64,000 nucleotides of DNA from Halodesulfurarchaeum sp. HSR-GB (GTDB lineage Archaea > Halobacteriota > Halobacteria > Halobacteriales > Halobacteriaceae): assembly GCF_031432215.1 (NCBI RefSeq), contig NZ_JAVKGN010000001.1, positions 1,727,421-1,791,420 on the forward strand, given 5' to 3'. Each line of letters opens with the position of its first letter. The first letter of the stretch is position 1. Both the position numbers and the translations under genes were made by a program. The notes beneath the pieces were generated by a model. It searched no databases. It saw only the letters and a program-made list of their open reading frames with translations, and was not told the origin of the DNA. Positions 1 to 8,727 of this stretch are shown here, piece after piece.

Positions 1-2049
1 GTCGTACCACAGCCGAACCTGAAGGGCCTCCGCCAGCTCACCGTCGCCGGTGATAATCGTCTCCTCGGGTTCGACAGTGACGGTGGTCGTGTCCGTGTCC
101 GTCTCACCTCGATCGTCGTCGACGGTCAACGCGAAGGTCAGCGTCGCTGGTTCGTCCAGCGGCGGAGCGGTGAACGTCGGCGTCTCGCTGTTCGAACCAG
201 AGAGGGACACCGTCGGGCCGCCAGTCTGTGACCAGGCATAGAGCAGCGCGTCACCGTCCGGATCACTCGACCCGGACCCATCCAGCTGGACAGTCGTTCC
301 TTCTTCGACGGTCTGGCTTGCTCCGGCATCGGCCACGGGCGGGTTGTTTTCAGCCGCCGCGGGTTGCACCGCGATCGAGACCGTGTCGGTGTCGCTCCCG
401 CCGCGCCCGTCCTCGACGGTCAACTCGAAGGTGAGTGTCGTCGATTCCGTCACGTCGGGTGCAGTGAAGGAGGGAGTCGAACTTGACGTGTCCGAAAGTG
501 TCACCGTCGGGCCGCCAGTCTGACTCCAGCTGTAGGTAATGTCGTCGCCATCAGCGTCACTCGATCCAGTGCCGTCGAGATCAACGGACGCACCCTCGTC
601 AACAGTCTGGTTCGGTCCCGCATCCGCGACTGGCGGGTTGTTCGGCCCGGCCTCCTGGAGGCGGCTCTCGAACTCTTCGAGGGATTCGGCCGCCACAAAG
701 GCCGTTTCCAGCGTGGTCGATTCGCCAGGTCCCAGAGCACCGAGGTCGTAGCGAAGGGCCAACCCAACGTCCGCACCCCCCGTGTCGGGGAACTGGGCAT
801 CGTCGTTCAACGTGGCGCCGGTGTAGACCTTGTTGTACGTGGAGCTGTAGTAATCCAGGTCGTGAGCTGTCGAAAGCTGGTCGGCGGTGAATCCCAGATA
901 GAGATCGTTGTCGCCGATCACGTTCTGTTCGTTCTGTGTGATGTACTCCAGCCCGCGATCATCGTCACGGACGTAGTTGCCGACTTCGCCGGACGGCGAG
1001 CCAATATCGTAATCGACGTACTGGGTCCACTGGAGGTCAGTGATGGTCTCGCTGCCCGATCGGTTCTCGAACTCGTAGTCGACGTCGACAACCGGTTCGT
1101 CCGCGCGCAAGGAGACAGTCCGGTGGACTCGAACCGTTGTTCCGCCGAGGTCCATCTCCACGATCCCGGTGTACTCCGTTCCGGGAGAGCCGCTGGCAGG
1201 CAAGGAGGTGATGACTGGGCCACCATCAGCCGATGGCGCGACGTTGCCGTCCCCGTCCTGCAACGCGTAGTATTCCAGGTACAGCGTATCGATGCTGTCG
1301 TCTGCGCCCGGATCAACGTTCCCGCCAGGAGTTCCCGAGAACGAGTAGAACCAGTCATTGTCCGAGGCCCCACCGTTTGCTTCCGCGCCGCCAGCAGAAC
1401 CGGAATCGAACTCCCCGACAGTCACCTCGTAGATGCCGTTATCGAGGAGAACGTCCGTCGGAGTGTCGTCCTCGTCCGGGTCGGAACGTTCGGGCTCGGT
1501 CAGCCCGTTCTCGGCGTTCTCTAGCAATTCGCCGGTCAGCCAGAGATACGCCGGATTCGAACAGGATGCGAGGTCGAAGGTCACCTCCCCAAAGTCACCC
1601 GGCTTTACGTCTTCGAGGGCGATAACCGGGGCCTCGAGGTCCTCGGGGACGTTAGCAAGCAGCCCACAAGGGTTCTGTCCGTCCCCGAGACCGCCCTCGG
1701 GGAACTGTTCTATCAGGGTCGCGTCCATGAACTGCTCCTGATCGTCGAAGACGAATTCGATCGGATAGCCGTTTTCCGGTCCTGGCAATGCCAGGTCAGG
1801 CTCCTCCGCTGGCCCAGGGCGGTGGACGTACTGGGCCGCAGCAGGCGACCCATCGTAGTAGTGTTCCTTCCAGCTGACCTTCAGATCGAGGTCCCCCGCG
1901 ACGAGTTGGTTGCCACTGAACTCCTCCTGGTCGCTAAACCAGGCCGATGTTCCCAGTCCCGCCCCCGCTGAGGCGGCACCGATGGTTCCGAGTGCGGCGA
2001 GCGCTTTGCGCCGCGAGATTTCGAACGTGTTGGGTTCGTCTTGTGACAT
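1..2049 (-). CDS. Secreted Tat/SipW-type surface protein with PKD-like repeats (3' end outside window)
   Basis: The reading frame stays open from an ATG at 2049 to the left edge (683 codons), so the C-terminus is missing. The N-terminus has a twin-arginine motif (SRRKALAALG, about residues 11-20), a hydrophobic Ala/Gly stretch and then AWFSDQEEFSGN, the pattern of SipW-dependent/camelysin-type signal peptides. A conserved block follows (KPGDFGEVTFDL). Two PKD/Ig-like repeats start at about residues 467 and 566, each with NPPVADAG and YxWSQTGGPTV. It is probably exported by Tat and displayed or secreted, perhaps as an adhesin or fibre component. A GGGTGAG ribosome site lies 9 bases before the start. 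The family assignment is firm; the function is inferred. Confidence 0.88.
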   Translation of the reverse strand, partial: MSQDEPNTFEISRRKALAALGTIGAASAGAGLGTSAWFSDQEEFSGNQLVAGDLDLKVSWKEHYYDGSPAAAQYVHRPGPAEEPDLALPGPENGYPIEFVFDDQEQFMDATLIEQFPEGGLGDGQNPCGLLANVPEDLEAPVIALEDVKPGDFGEVTFDLASCSNPAYLWLTGELLENAENGLTEPERSDPDEDDTPTDVLLDNGIYEVTVGEFDSGSAGGAEANGGASDNDWFYSFSGTPGGNVDPGADDSIDTLYLEYYALQDGDGNVAPSADGGPVITSLPASGSPGTEYTGIVEMDLGGTTVRVHRTVSLRADEPVVDVDYEFENRSGSETITDLQWTQYVDYDIGSPSGEVGNYVRDDDRGLEYITQNEQNVIGDNDLYLGFTADQLSTAHDLDYYSSTYNKVYTGATLNDDAQFPDTGGADVGLALRYDLGALGPGESTTLETAFVAAESLEEFESRLQEAGPNNPPVADAGPNQTVDEGASVDLDGTGSSDADGDDITYSWSQTGGPTVTLSDTSSSTPSFTAPDVTESTTLTFELTVEDGRGGSDTDTVSIAVQPAAAENNPPVADAGASQTVEEGTTVQLDGSGSSDPDGDALLYAWSQTGGPTVSLSGSNSETPTFTAPPLDEPATLTFALTVDDDRGETDTDTTTVTVEPEETIITGDGELAEALQVRLWYD

Positions 2050-2085
2050 TGGTATGGTCTCACCCGGGAGCACAGTCCACGAGTG

Positions 2086-2091
2086 ATTATA
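2086..2091 (-). promoter_or_regulatory. TATA-like promoter of the SipW-type surface protein gene
   Basis: On the minus strand TATAAT lies about 37 bases before the ATG at 2049. An archaeal start site about 25 bases downstream of the box would give a short leader that contains the GGGTGAG ribosome site (2059-2065). This rests on motif and spacing only. Confidence 0.4.
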
Positions 2092-2210
2092 CCACGATTC
2101 GTGAAGCACTACCTTTGCAAAGCGCCGAATTACGGGCATAACGGCTGAATAGCGGAAATCTTCAGAATTAAACGCCGTATTTCGACGCTCGAAGCAAATT
2201 GGACGAAACC

Positions 2211-2232
2211 AAAAAAAAGCCCGCCGAGGGGC
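2211..2232 (-). terminator. Hairpin plus T-run terminator
   Basis: Read on the minus strand, a GCCC/GGGC stem with a six-base loop (2219-2232) is followed directly by eight T (2211-2218). It lies about 30 bases past the TGA of the decayed camelysin-like gene and before the surface-protein gene, which suits an archaeal T-tract terminator. Confidence 0.5.
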
Positions 2233-2261
2233 AATCGGTAGTTCGGTGCGAATTCGCCTGC

Positions 2262-3023
2262 TCAGCCCACGATCGGTTCCGTTCCGTTTTCGTCGCTTTC
2301 GTTGCCGTTGGACACGTTTTCGTCGACTTCCATCGGCAGTCCCGCCCCCGTCGTTATGGCGGGCCTGTTCGGTGTAGAAGCTCAGATCGGACTCCACGGA
2401 GTCGCTCTGAATCTCGTTGCCGTGGTCGACCGGGACCCACCACTCGAAGCCGATGAATGCCGTGTCGGAGTTGGTTAAGGGCTGTCGGCCATCCGACCCG
2501 AGGTCGCCATCGAGTTCGGCACCCCATTGACATCCTCCCCGCCCTGAAGGGACGGGGATTCCGCTTGCTATCCGTCACGGAGCGACCCGGTGATGATCTC
2601 CGTGTCCGTCTCGGAGTCAAATAGGTTGTTCCCGTCGTCGTCGTAGAACACCGAACCCTGCACGGTGTCGGGTAGCTCAACGGCTGCGTCTTCGAGGCTG
2701 TCCCCATCCGCAGTGCTTCCCATCTCGTCGGCCGGCCCGGTCTCGTCCTCGTCCGCTCCTTCGGGCTCGGTGGCACCGTTTTCGGCCCAGTCAACGTTCA
2801 TCGTGTTCGCCCAGACGTAGCCCGGGTTATCACACAGATGGAGGCTGAAGGTGACCTCCCCGAAGTCCCCCGGCTTCAGATCGCCGATGTCAATGAGGGG
2901 TGCCGCGACCGCGTCCGGATCGGGGGTAATTGGCCCCTTACCACCCGCATCAAGTATACGGCGATCGGGGAAGGGGCCAATTTCAGAAGTAAACGAATCG
3001 ATACCAAAGGACATCCCCATCAA
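2262..3023 (-). pseudogene. Decayed camelysin/SipW-type surface protein, interrupted by an IS end
   Basis: This is a paralogue of the protein starting at 2049. The first piece (3023-2570) keeps the family block IGDLKPGDFGEVTFSL and the segment ending TGSLRD, but has no signal peptide and begins with unrelated residues. It stops in a short transposon-end sequence at 2527-2572. Beyond that insert the reading resumes with WGAELDGDLGSDG, IGFEWWVPVDHGNE and FYTEQARHND, typical of the C-terminus of this family. A second lesion, a frameshift in a C-run near 2345, separates this from an acidic tail (NESDENGTEPIVG) ending with TGA at 2262-2264. The three lesions make it almost certainly non-functional. 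Confidence 0.8.
2527..2572 (-). mobile_element. Solo IS200/IS605-type end remnant
   Basis: A hairpin CCCCGCCC-TGAA-GGGACGGGG (2537-2557, one bulged base) sits inside a sequence typical of right ends of haloarchaeal IS605/IS1341 elements. It breaks the camelysin-like frame just after GSLRD. No transposase or TnpB is present here, so this is a relic or a minimal mobilised end. Confidence 0.6.
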
Positions 3024-3095
3024 TTATAGATCTATGCTACCGAGTAGTGGCCCCGAATTCTGGGGTTGGAACACCGCCAGTCGGAGGTGGGAAGC

Positions 3096-3647
3096 GTGAG
3101 CGTCGTCGATCACGTCCCCGCGATCTCGCGAGGGAACCGCCTGCCCGAACCGGAGATCCACGACGTCCTCAGAAACGAGCGCCGACGGGCAGCGTTGCAG
3201 TGTCTCCGTGAGCGCGCCGGCGAGGCCCACATCAACGAATTGACGAACGCGATCGTCCATCGCGAGGCCGGCCCGGAAACCGACACCAAGAGCCTCAAAC
3301 AGAGTGTGTACAGCTCGTTACACCAGACCCACATTCCGAAACTCGAGGCCGCAGACGTGGTAGCCTACGACGAGGACGCGAACGTCGTTCGGCTGACCAC
3401 GAACTCCAGAGAGGTCGATCGGTACTTCCGTCTCCGACCGGCCCACGGCATCTCCTGGGGGGAGTACTACCAGCTTTTCGCCGTGACGAGTCTGCTCGTG
3501 ACACTACTCGTCGAAATTGAAGTCGGTGTCTTCGCCGCGATAGACCCGCTGCCAGTTCTCACCCTCGCGCTCGTGGTTCTGGCGCTCTCGGTCGGGTATC
3601 AACTCTGGACCCGACGCTGGATCTACGTCCGAAGTCTCTTCTCCTAG
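3096..3647 (+). CDS. DUF7344-type winged-helix membrane regulator
   Basis: This 183-residue protein has an N-terminal winged-helix-like DUF7344 domain (about residues 15-100; VLRNERRRAALQCL, then SVYSSLHQTHIPKLEAADVV) and two hydrophobic segments near the C-terminus. It probably acts as a membrane-linked transcription regulator. I chose the GTG at 3096 because GGAGGTGG lies just upstream (3083-3090); a TTG at 3066 would add ten residues. It is transcribed away from the decayed surface-protein gene and meets the next gene tail to tail with a 4-base overlap. DUF7344 proteins often sit beside secreted-protein or TA loci; the target is unknown. Confidence 0.8.
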   Translation: MSVVDHVPAISRGNRLPEPEIHDVLRNERRRAALQCLRERAGEAHINELTNAIVHREAGPETDTKSLKQSVYSSLHQTHIPKLEAADVVAYDEDANVVRLTTNSREVDRYFRLRPAHGISWGEYYQLFAVTSLLVTLLVEIEVGVFAAIDPLPVLTLALVVLALSVGYQLWTRRWIYVRSLFS

Positions 3648-4441
3648 GCCGCCAGTTTGGCTGCCGATGCTCGAAGTTCGAACAGCCGCCGGTTGCAGTC
3701 CTCGCACGTTCCAACCACGACTTCGACCGTATCACAGCAGGTTTCGACGGTCTCCTGGCCGAGAGCCACACGCCCGTCACAGTACGGGCACCATTCGAGC
3801 CAGAGCCGGAGCCCACCCAGGACGGCCGTCCGTTCATCGAAATTAAACGTCTCCCAACCGTCGTATCGCGCTTCGAGTTCCTGCGCGGCGGCCGCATCAG
3901 CGATGAAGACGCCCCGTGAGTCCCACCGGGCGATCTGAACGTCGCCTACTGCGGCAATTACTTTCTCGCCCGTCGAGTCGACGCTGGCCTGGGCAAGCTG
4001 TTCGGTTTCGAGCCCACCGATTCGTTCTAACAGGGAATCGTCCGTCGCGCCGCGGAGGTCCTGGACACGGGCCCGCCAGGCCTGCTGGAACTCCGGATCG
4101 ATGTAAAGATCGCCCTCTCCCTCGTGAAGAGCCCCGGATTCGAGCAGGACGGATTCGATGGCCGGCCCGCGACCATCCGTCGCCTTTGGCTGGTGGCCGA
4201 ACCACCGGAGCACGTTCGAGGGGAGATATCGTTTGGTAAGTGTCGGTGTCCCGGGAATCAGATACCCTCTGAAGTAAATCGAGAGCAGCCCGATTATGAA
4301 CACGATGGCGGCAGCCAGTAAATTGGCCGTGGCCACGAGGCCGGTCGCAAGGACCGTCAGGACGAGATTGAGAACGGTACACTTCGAGCAGCGGTTCGCG
4401 CCAGTGTATCGCGGGTTCTGATACGGCGAGAGAAGCGCCAT
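3644..4441 (-). CDS. Membrane protein with C-terminal zinc ribbon
   Basis: This 265-residue protein has two adjacent hydrophobic segments at about residues 23-60, a soluble acidic middle, and a C-terminal putative zinc site: CPYC at 218-221 and CEDC at 246-249, with a CC pair between. A further CSKC pair lies at residues 18-21. I do not recognise a named family with confidence. It converges with the upstream regulator (4-base overlap) and is divergent from the DUF7344 gene at 4635. A membrane-anchored sensor or scaffold is plausible; no catalytic motif is seen. Confidence 0.75.
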   Translation of the reverse strand: MALLSPYQNPRYTGANRCSKCTVLNLVLTVLATGLVATANLLAAAIVFIIGLLSIYFRGYLIPGTPTLTKRYLPSNVLRWFGHQPKATDGRGPAIESVLLESGALHEGEGDLYIDPEFQQAWRARVQDLRGATDDSLLERIGGLETEQLAQASVDSTGEKVIAAVGDVQIARWDSRGVFIADAAAAQELEARYDGWETFNFDERTAVLGGLRLWLEWCPYCDGRVALGQETVETCCDTVEVVVGTCEDCNRRLFELRASAAKLAA

Positions 4442-4634
4442 TGTATGAGCGAGTACCGCCCGGTCGACCTTTGTAATCGATTCGCTAAACGGTCGGTAGG
4501 ATCACAGAAACGCGAGGAACTGATCGTTATGGCCCGCCATTCGAATGGATCAAACGGCTCGGCTTCGACATAGGTCATCGTTAACACGGACAGGGAATTG
4601 TTTACTAACAAATAGGGGGCCGAATGGCTGGGTA

Positions 4635-5183
4635 ATGCCAACAATTACGTCTCGGGCGATGGACCCGGACACTGCCTTTTCGCTTCTGAGCAACCAGCGG
4701 CGACGGCACGTGTTGTGTCTTTTGGCCGAACGGGACGAGGAGGTCGCCCTGAGCGAGATCGCCAGGGAGATCGCCGCGAAGATGAACGACGTCGAGCCGG
4801 AGGGCGTCGAGGAGGGAGCCTATCGAAGCGTCTACGTCGCACTGTATCAGAACCACGTCCCGCGGCTGGCCGAGGCCGGAGTACTCGAATACGATGCCGA
4901 GGAACGAACGGCCCGGATTGCCAAGAATCAGCGGACCTGGGAGCTGTTGCAGTACGCCGGGGTCGATTGTGAGCAATCGTGGGAGCACGAGTATCTCCTC
5001 GCAGCCGTCGCGACCATACTCGCTGCACCGCTCCCGCTTTTCCTTCCGGACGGAATCGTTCAGAAGTGGTGGATGTTTCCCGTTCTCGTGTTGATCGCCG
5101 CACTCGCCCTGATCGGTGGCGCACAGTACACTGCCTCGTACAAACCGTCAGTATCGGACTGTCACTCGCTGGTAGAGTCGTAA
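4635..5183 (+). CDS. DUF7344-type winged-helix membrane regulator
   Basis: This 182-residue protein carries a DUF7344 domain (LLSNQRRRHVLCLLAERDEEVALSEIA as a core, then SVYVALYQNHVPRLAEAGVLEYD) followed by two hydrophobic C-terminal segments, the same layout as the regulator at 3096. The ATG at 4635 is preferred over an upstream in-frame ATG at 4545, whose extra residues are basic and unlike the family; an ATG at 4659 is also possible. It lies next to, and converges with, the signal-peptidase operon ending at 5223, so it may regulate surface-protein export. That link is inference from position. Confidence 0.82.
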   Translation: MPTITSRAMDPDTAFSLLSNQRRRHVLCLLAERDEEVALSEIAREIAAKMNDVEPEGVEEGAYRSVYVALYQNHVPRLAEAGVLEYDAEERTARIAKNQRTWELLQYAGVDCEQSWEHEYLLAAVATILAAPLPLFLPDGIVQKWWMFPVLVLIAALALIGGAQYTASYKPSVSDCHSLVES

Positions 5184-5222
5184 AATTAGGGCCGCACCGT
5201 CCGGTGTGACTGTTCTCCGAGA

Positions 5223-6830
5223 CTAGTCGGCCGTCTCGTTCTGGTAAGCGTTTGTCACGGTTGATTCGGCTGCTGTGGGCTCCGTAGCCGTCAGTTCAGT
5301 GGTCGACTCAGTGTCCGTCGAGTCGTCGTCCCCGTCCTCCGCTTCGCTTTCCTCGTTCTCAACATCTTCCGCACCCTCATCGCCCTCGTCGTCCTCGTCA
5401 CCCTCCTCGTCCGCCGCTTCTGCATCTTCGTCATCGCTCTCGTCGTCCTCGTCACCCTCCTCGTCCGCCGCTTCTGCATCTTCGTCATCGCTCTCGTCGT
5501 CCTCGTCACCCTCCTCGTCCGCCGCTTCTGCATCTTCGTCATCGCCCTCGTCGTCCTCGTCACCCTCCTCGTCCGCCGCTTCTGCATCTTCGTCATCGCT
5601 CTCGTCGTCTTCGTCACCCTCCTCGTCCGCTGCATCCCCCTCAGTTTCAGCGTCGTCGCTATTCGCCACATCATCGGACTCATTAGCGTCGTCCTCACTG
5701 CTTTCGGCGTCGTTACCATCCTCGCCATCTACCTCATCATCTGAATCACTCTCCGTATCGCTCCCGTCCGGTCCCCGATCCGACTCCGGACCGTCTGTCG
5801 TGGTGTCGGTGGTCGGCCCGTCAGATTCGTTCTCGGCCGAATCAGGCTCAGTCGGTGTCTCGGTCGACGTATCTTCCACGGGCGTCGGGTCGCTCCCGGT
5901 CTCGTTCTCGACGGTCTCGTTCGTGTCGTCAGTCGTTTCAGTTGTCTCGTTACCGCTCTCGACCACATCGTCGGTCCCATTGGCCCCAGGCGTCTCGTCC
6001 GTGATGTTGTCGTCAGTGTCGGTGGGGTCGGTGTCTTCGGTCTGGTTCGTGTCCGCGGTTTCATTCACCGGGTCATCGTCTTCGGCCGGGCTGGCACCCG
6101 TCCCGTTTGTTTCCGCAGGCGCAGTGGATTCGTTTTCGGTCCCGTCTGCTGGCTGGCTCGAGCTGGACCCGGAGCGATCATTCCGATCGTCGTCGGCACC
6201 ATCGTCCCCGGACGCGTCGGAATCGGACTGGGAGATCGACCCGGTTTCGTTCTCCTCGGTCTCCGCAGTTCCGTTCGGCCCAGCCGTGGAATTCGTGTCG
6301 TTGCTGACGGTGTCATTCGATCCTCCGTCCTGGATTCCCGTGTCTTCGGTTCCACTCTCGTCCGGGCCCTGCACGTCGACGGTCAGGAGCGCGGATTCGT
6401 TCATCGCCGACGCGTTTTCCGTGGTGTTGGTCGAGTCGAAGACTCCAAACGGGCTGAACCCGGGGACTGTCGCCTTCAGGACGGCCCGGTCGGACTCGGT
6501 CCCCGGGTCGACGACACCCGTCTCCAACAGCGTCCAGGTCCCGTTTTTCATGTGACCGATCAACAGTGTCTCGGGATCCTCGAACCCTGGTGGAAGCTTG
6601 ACGAACAGGTCATAGCCCCCGTCACTGCGGTTTTCGGCCCAGGTGTCCACCGAGCCGTCGATATTGCGCTGCTGGACGGTCAGGGTTGCGTTCACGCTTT
6701 CCTCGTCGCTAAACAGGGCGACCGTCTGGGCCGGGCGATCGTCGAATGCAGCGCTCGCTGCGAACGGGGCCCCGACGAGCGCGATCACGACGATCACCGT
6801 GCCACCGATCGAACTCCAGGTAGTAGTCAT
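5223..6830 (-). CDS. Secreted highly acidic repeat protein (SipW-operon cargo)
   Basis: This 535-residue protein has an N-terminal hydrophobic signal (about residues 8-30) followed by ALFSDEESVNATLTV, which resembles the SipW-type cleavage context. A folded domain spans about residues 30-140 (DLFVKLPPGFEDPETLLIGH). The rest is low complexity: Thr/Ser/Asn-rich with many N-x-T/S sequons, then a block of 18-residue Asp/Glu-rich repeats. It is the last gene of an operon, overlapping the signal peptidase start by 4 bases. It is probably an exported, heavily glycosylated stalk or matrix protein. No C-terminal membrane anchor is seen. Function is inferred. Confidence 0.82.
   Translation of the reverse strand: MTTTWSSIGGTVIVVIALVGAPFAASAAFDDRPAQTVALFSDEESVNATLTVQQRNIDGSVDTWAENRSDGGYDLFVKLPPGFEDPETLLIGHMKNGTWTLLETGVVDPGTESDRAVLKATVPGFSPFGVFDSTNTTENASAMNESALLTVDVQGPDESGTEDTGIQDGGSNDTVSNDTNSTAGPNGTAETEENETGSISQSDSDASGDDGADDDRNDRSGSSSSQPADGTENESTAPAETNGTGASPAEDDDPVNETADTNQTEDTDPTDTDDNITDETPGANGTDDVVESGNETTETTDDTNETVENETGSDPTPVEDTSTETPTEPDSAENESDGPTTDTTTDGPESDRGPDGSDTESDSDDEVDGEDGNDAESSEDDANESDDVANSDDAETEGDAADEEGDEDDESDDEDAEAADEEGDEDDEGDDEDAEAADEEGDEDDESDDEDAEAADEEGDEDDESDDEDAEAADEEGDEDDEGDEGAEDVENEESEAEDGDDDSTDTESTTELTATEPTAAESTVTNAYQNETAD
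5389..5632 (-). repeat. 54-bp tandem repeats encoding 18-residue acidic units
   Basis: Four full 54-base copies begin at 5407, 5461, 5515 and 5569, with partial copies on both sides. Each encodes ADEEGDEDDESDDEDAEA with a Ser/Gly change at one position. Base changes between copies are few, so the array is young or kept uniform, and copy number may vary between strains. Confidence 0.9.
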
Positions 6831-7750
6831 TGGTTCACCTCCCCATCAGGCTGGGGTTGGGCCGCCGGGTCGCCGGAGTCAGGCTCCTGGTTTGCCGGTT
6901 CGGCCTGCACCACCAGCATTGCAGCCAGCAGGATTCCACCAACCAGGGCGCCCACGGCGATCGCCGCGATCACTGGCTCCTGATTCTGATACGCGTAATG
7001 GGCCCCGAACCCACCTGCGCCAGCCAGGGCGGCCACGGCGACAAAGATCCACGACTGCGGGGCACTGTAGGTCGGCTGTTCGTCCGACTCGGTTGCCGAT
7101 TCGGGTTCCCGCTTTTCGGCCTCCTCGCGGCTCAAGGTGATGAACCGCCAGAACTCCGAGACCGCGAGTAGGAAGAGCGGAATCCCGACGAGGAGCAGGA
7201 ATCCCAGTTGGGTCTGAGCGAACTGGGCGACGTAGCCGATGAACGGGATCACGAACAGGTTATGCCCGTTTCCGGGGATGGAAACCGGGAGTTCCATCAC
7301 TTTCCCCCGCAGCGTTGAAGCCGGTGTGAGTGCAATATCGGCGTTCTCGTTGTTGTCCCCTTTCGTCTCGAAGACCAGCTCCCCATCCTGTTGCTGAATG
7401 TCGATCACGCGGTGGGTCGTCGGGGGACTCGTCTGACTCCCACCGTAGGTGATGACATCACCCACTTCGACAGCCGAGGCCGGCACCGCGTTCACGATGA
7501 CGACATCTCCCGGGCTGACGGCCGGCTCCATGCTGCCACTCAGCACCACGTAGCTCTGCTCGGCCCCGACGACCTGCGGGATAGCGAAGATGACAAAGGG
7601 GATGACGATGGCCAGCAGCACGACCAGCGCGAGGAGGTGAACTGCTTCGCGGGGCGTCGACGGAACGAGTTTGGCACGGAGGAATGCACCCAGCCGGGTG
7701 AGCCGTCCGGGCTCCGTCCCGTCCGCGGATTCCGTCTCTGACTCGCTCAT
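6827..7750 (-). CDS. SipW-like signal peptidase I (S26B type)
   Basis: This 307-residue integral membrane peptidase has a hydrophobic helix at about residues 40-60, then the catalytic serine in SGSMEP (Ser73), a histidine in THRV (His113) and an aspartate in GDNN (Asp132). That Ser/His/Asp set is the archaeal/ER-type arrangement and contains no catalytic lysine. More hydrophobic segments follow near residues 170-195 and 240-285. It overlaps both neighbours by 4 bases (ATGA), so it is co-translated with two proteins that carry SipW-type signals and is probably their dedicated peptidase. The peptidase call is firm; the substrate pairing is inference. Confidence 0.92.
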   Translation of the reverse strand: MSESETESADGTEPGRLTRLGAFLRAKLVPSTPREAVHLLALVVLLAIVIPFVIFAIPQVVGAEQSYVVLSGSMEPAVSPGDVVIVNAVPASAVEVGDVITYGGSQTSPPTTHRVIDIQQQDGELVFETKGDNNENADIALTPASTLRGKVMELPVSIPGNGHNLFVIPFIGYVAQFAQTQLGFLLLVGIPLFLLAVSEFWRFITLSREEAEKREPESATESDEQPTYSAPQSWIFVAVAALAGAGGFGAHYAYQNQEPVIAAIAVGALVGGILLAAMLVVQAEPANQEPDSGDPAAQPQPDGEVNQ

Positions 7751-8721
7751 TGGTCACACCCCGAGATGGATTCGAAACTGTTCGAACCCGCTTCGAGCTT
7801 GGCTGTCCAGCAGAAATTCGGGAAGGGCTCGCTGTTGGTGTGGTCGGTCCCCTCGAACCCGTTCCCCTGTTTCTGGAAGGTCTCATCGCCCTCGCCAACG
7901 GTGAGCGGCCCAGTATCCGGAACGTCCGCGAACACTTCCAGCGTCTGTCCGTACTTGAGTGCGATCGCCTGGACGGCTGTGGCGGAATCACCGAGGTCGT
8001 ACTCGAGTGTCGAACCGTCGATCGCCACCGAGGAGAAGTCCTCTACCTCCGCATTCGTTTCGCCGGCAAAGGCGACCCAGCTAATGTCTTTTTGTTCCGT
8101 GCCGCTCCCGGAATCATCCGAACAGCGCTCACACTCCCAGTTCGGTGCATTTGCCGCCGGATTCTGCAAGTGACGGCGTTGCACCGCGTGGAAATCGAAC
8201 CCAAATTCGATACCGTGTTCGCCCGCGACCGACTCGGTGAGCTCCCAGGCAATCGTGAGAGTCCAGGTCTCGCCGGGATTGAGCACCCGTCCGAATCGAT
8301 GCCCGGTTCCGTATCGCTCACGCTCCTCACGGAGCGTCCCGGATGAGAACTCTTCGAGGCGTGTTCCGTTTTCGCCACGCAGCGTGAATTCGATCTGAAT
8401 CTGTTCTTCGACGGGAAGACATCGAGGACATCCCGTCCGGAACCACAGCCACGCGGGATTGGAGTCCTCGGAGAGATCGATGATGATCTGTCGCTCGCCA
8501 CCATCACCCTCATTGCTGACGACCCCCAGGTCAGTCTCGGTTCCTTCGCCCTCCCAGGAGACGTCGAGGTCGAGTTCGCCGGCGCCAAACGTAACCCCCA
8601 GTTGCTCAGTGTCCGAGAACTCGGCCACGGTCCGTCCACCACCGGAGACGACCGCCCCCGAGGCCGCAGCGGCAAGCAGGAATTGCCGACGGGATACCCG
8701 CAGCCCGTCAGGTTCTGTCAT
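7747..8721 (-). CDS. Tat-type SipW-dependent surface protein
   Basis: This 324-residue protein begins with a twin-arginine signal (SRRQFLLAAAASGAV) followed by AEFSDTEQL, the SipW/camelysin pattern, then FGAGELDLDVSW like its relatives. The middle part holds CPRC and, further on, CERC, which could bind metal or form disulfides. The last part resembles a separate extracellular domain. The ATG at 8721 is chosen because GGGGTGAG lies just before it; a GTG at 8727 is possible. It is first in the operon and overlaps the signal peptidase. It may be a fibre or matrix subunit like TasA; that role is inferred from family resemblance. Confidence 0.83.
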   Translation of the reverse strand: MTEPDGLRVSRRQFLLAAAASGAVVSGGGRTVAEFSDTEQLGVTFGAGELDLDVSWEGEGTETDLGVVSNEGDGGERQIIIDLSEDSNPAWLWFRTGCPRCLPVEEQIQIEFTLRGENGTRLEEFSSGTLREERERYGTGHRFGRVLNPGETWTLTIAWELTESVAGEHGIEFGFDFHAVQRRHLQNPAANAPNWECERCSDDSGSGTEQKDISWVAFAGETNAEVEDFSSVAIDGSTLEYDLGDSATAVQAIALKYGQTLEVFADVPDTGPLTVGEGDETFQKQGNGFEGTDHTNSEPFPNFCWTAKLEAGSNSFESISGCDQ

Positions 8722-8727
8722 ACTCAC

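Noticed and set aside
5389-5632. CRISPR-like array of repeats
   Set aside because: Units are contiguous 54-bp coding repeats without spacers and stay in frame.
5275-6555. 426-codon Ser/Val-rich frame on the plus strand
   Set aside because: It is the complement of the Asp/Glu/Thr-rich repeat protein; Asp/Glu codons read as Ser/Val on the other strand.
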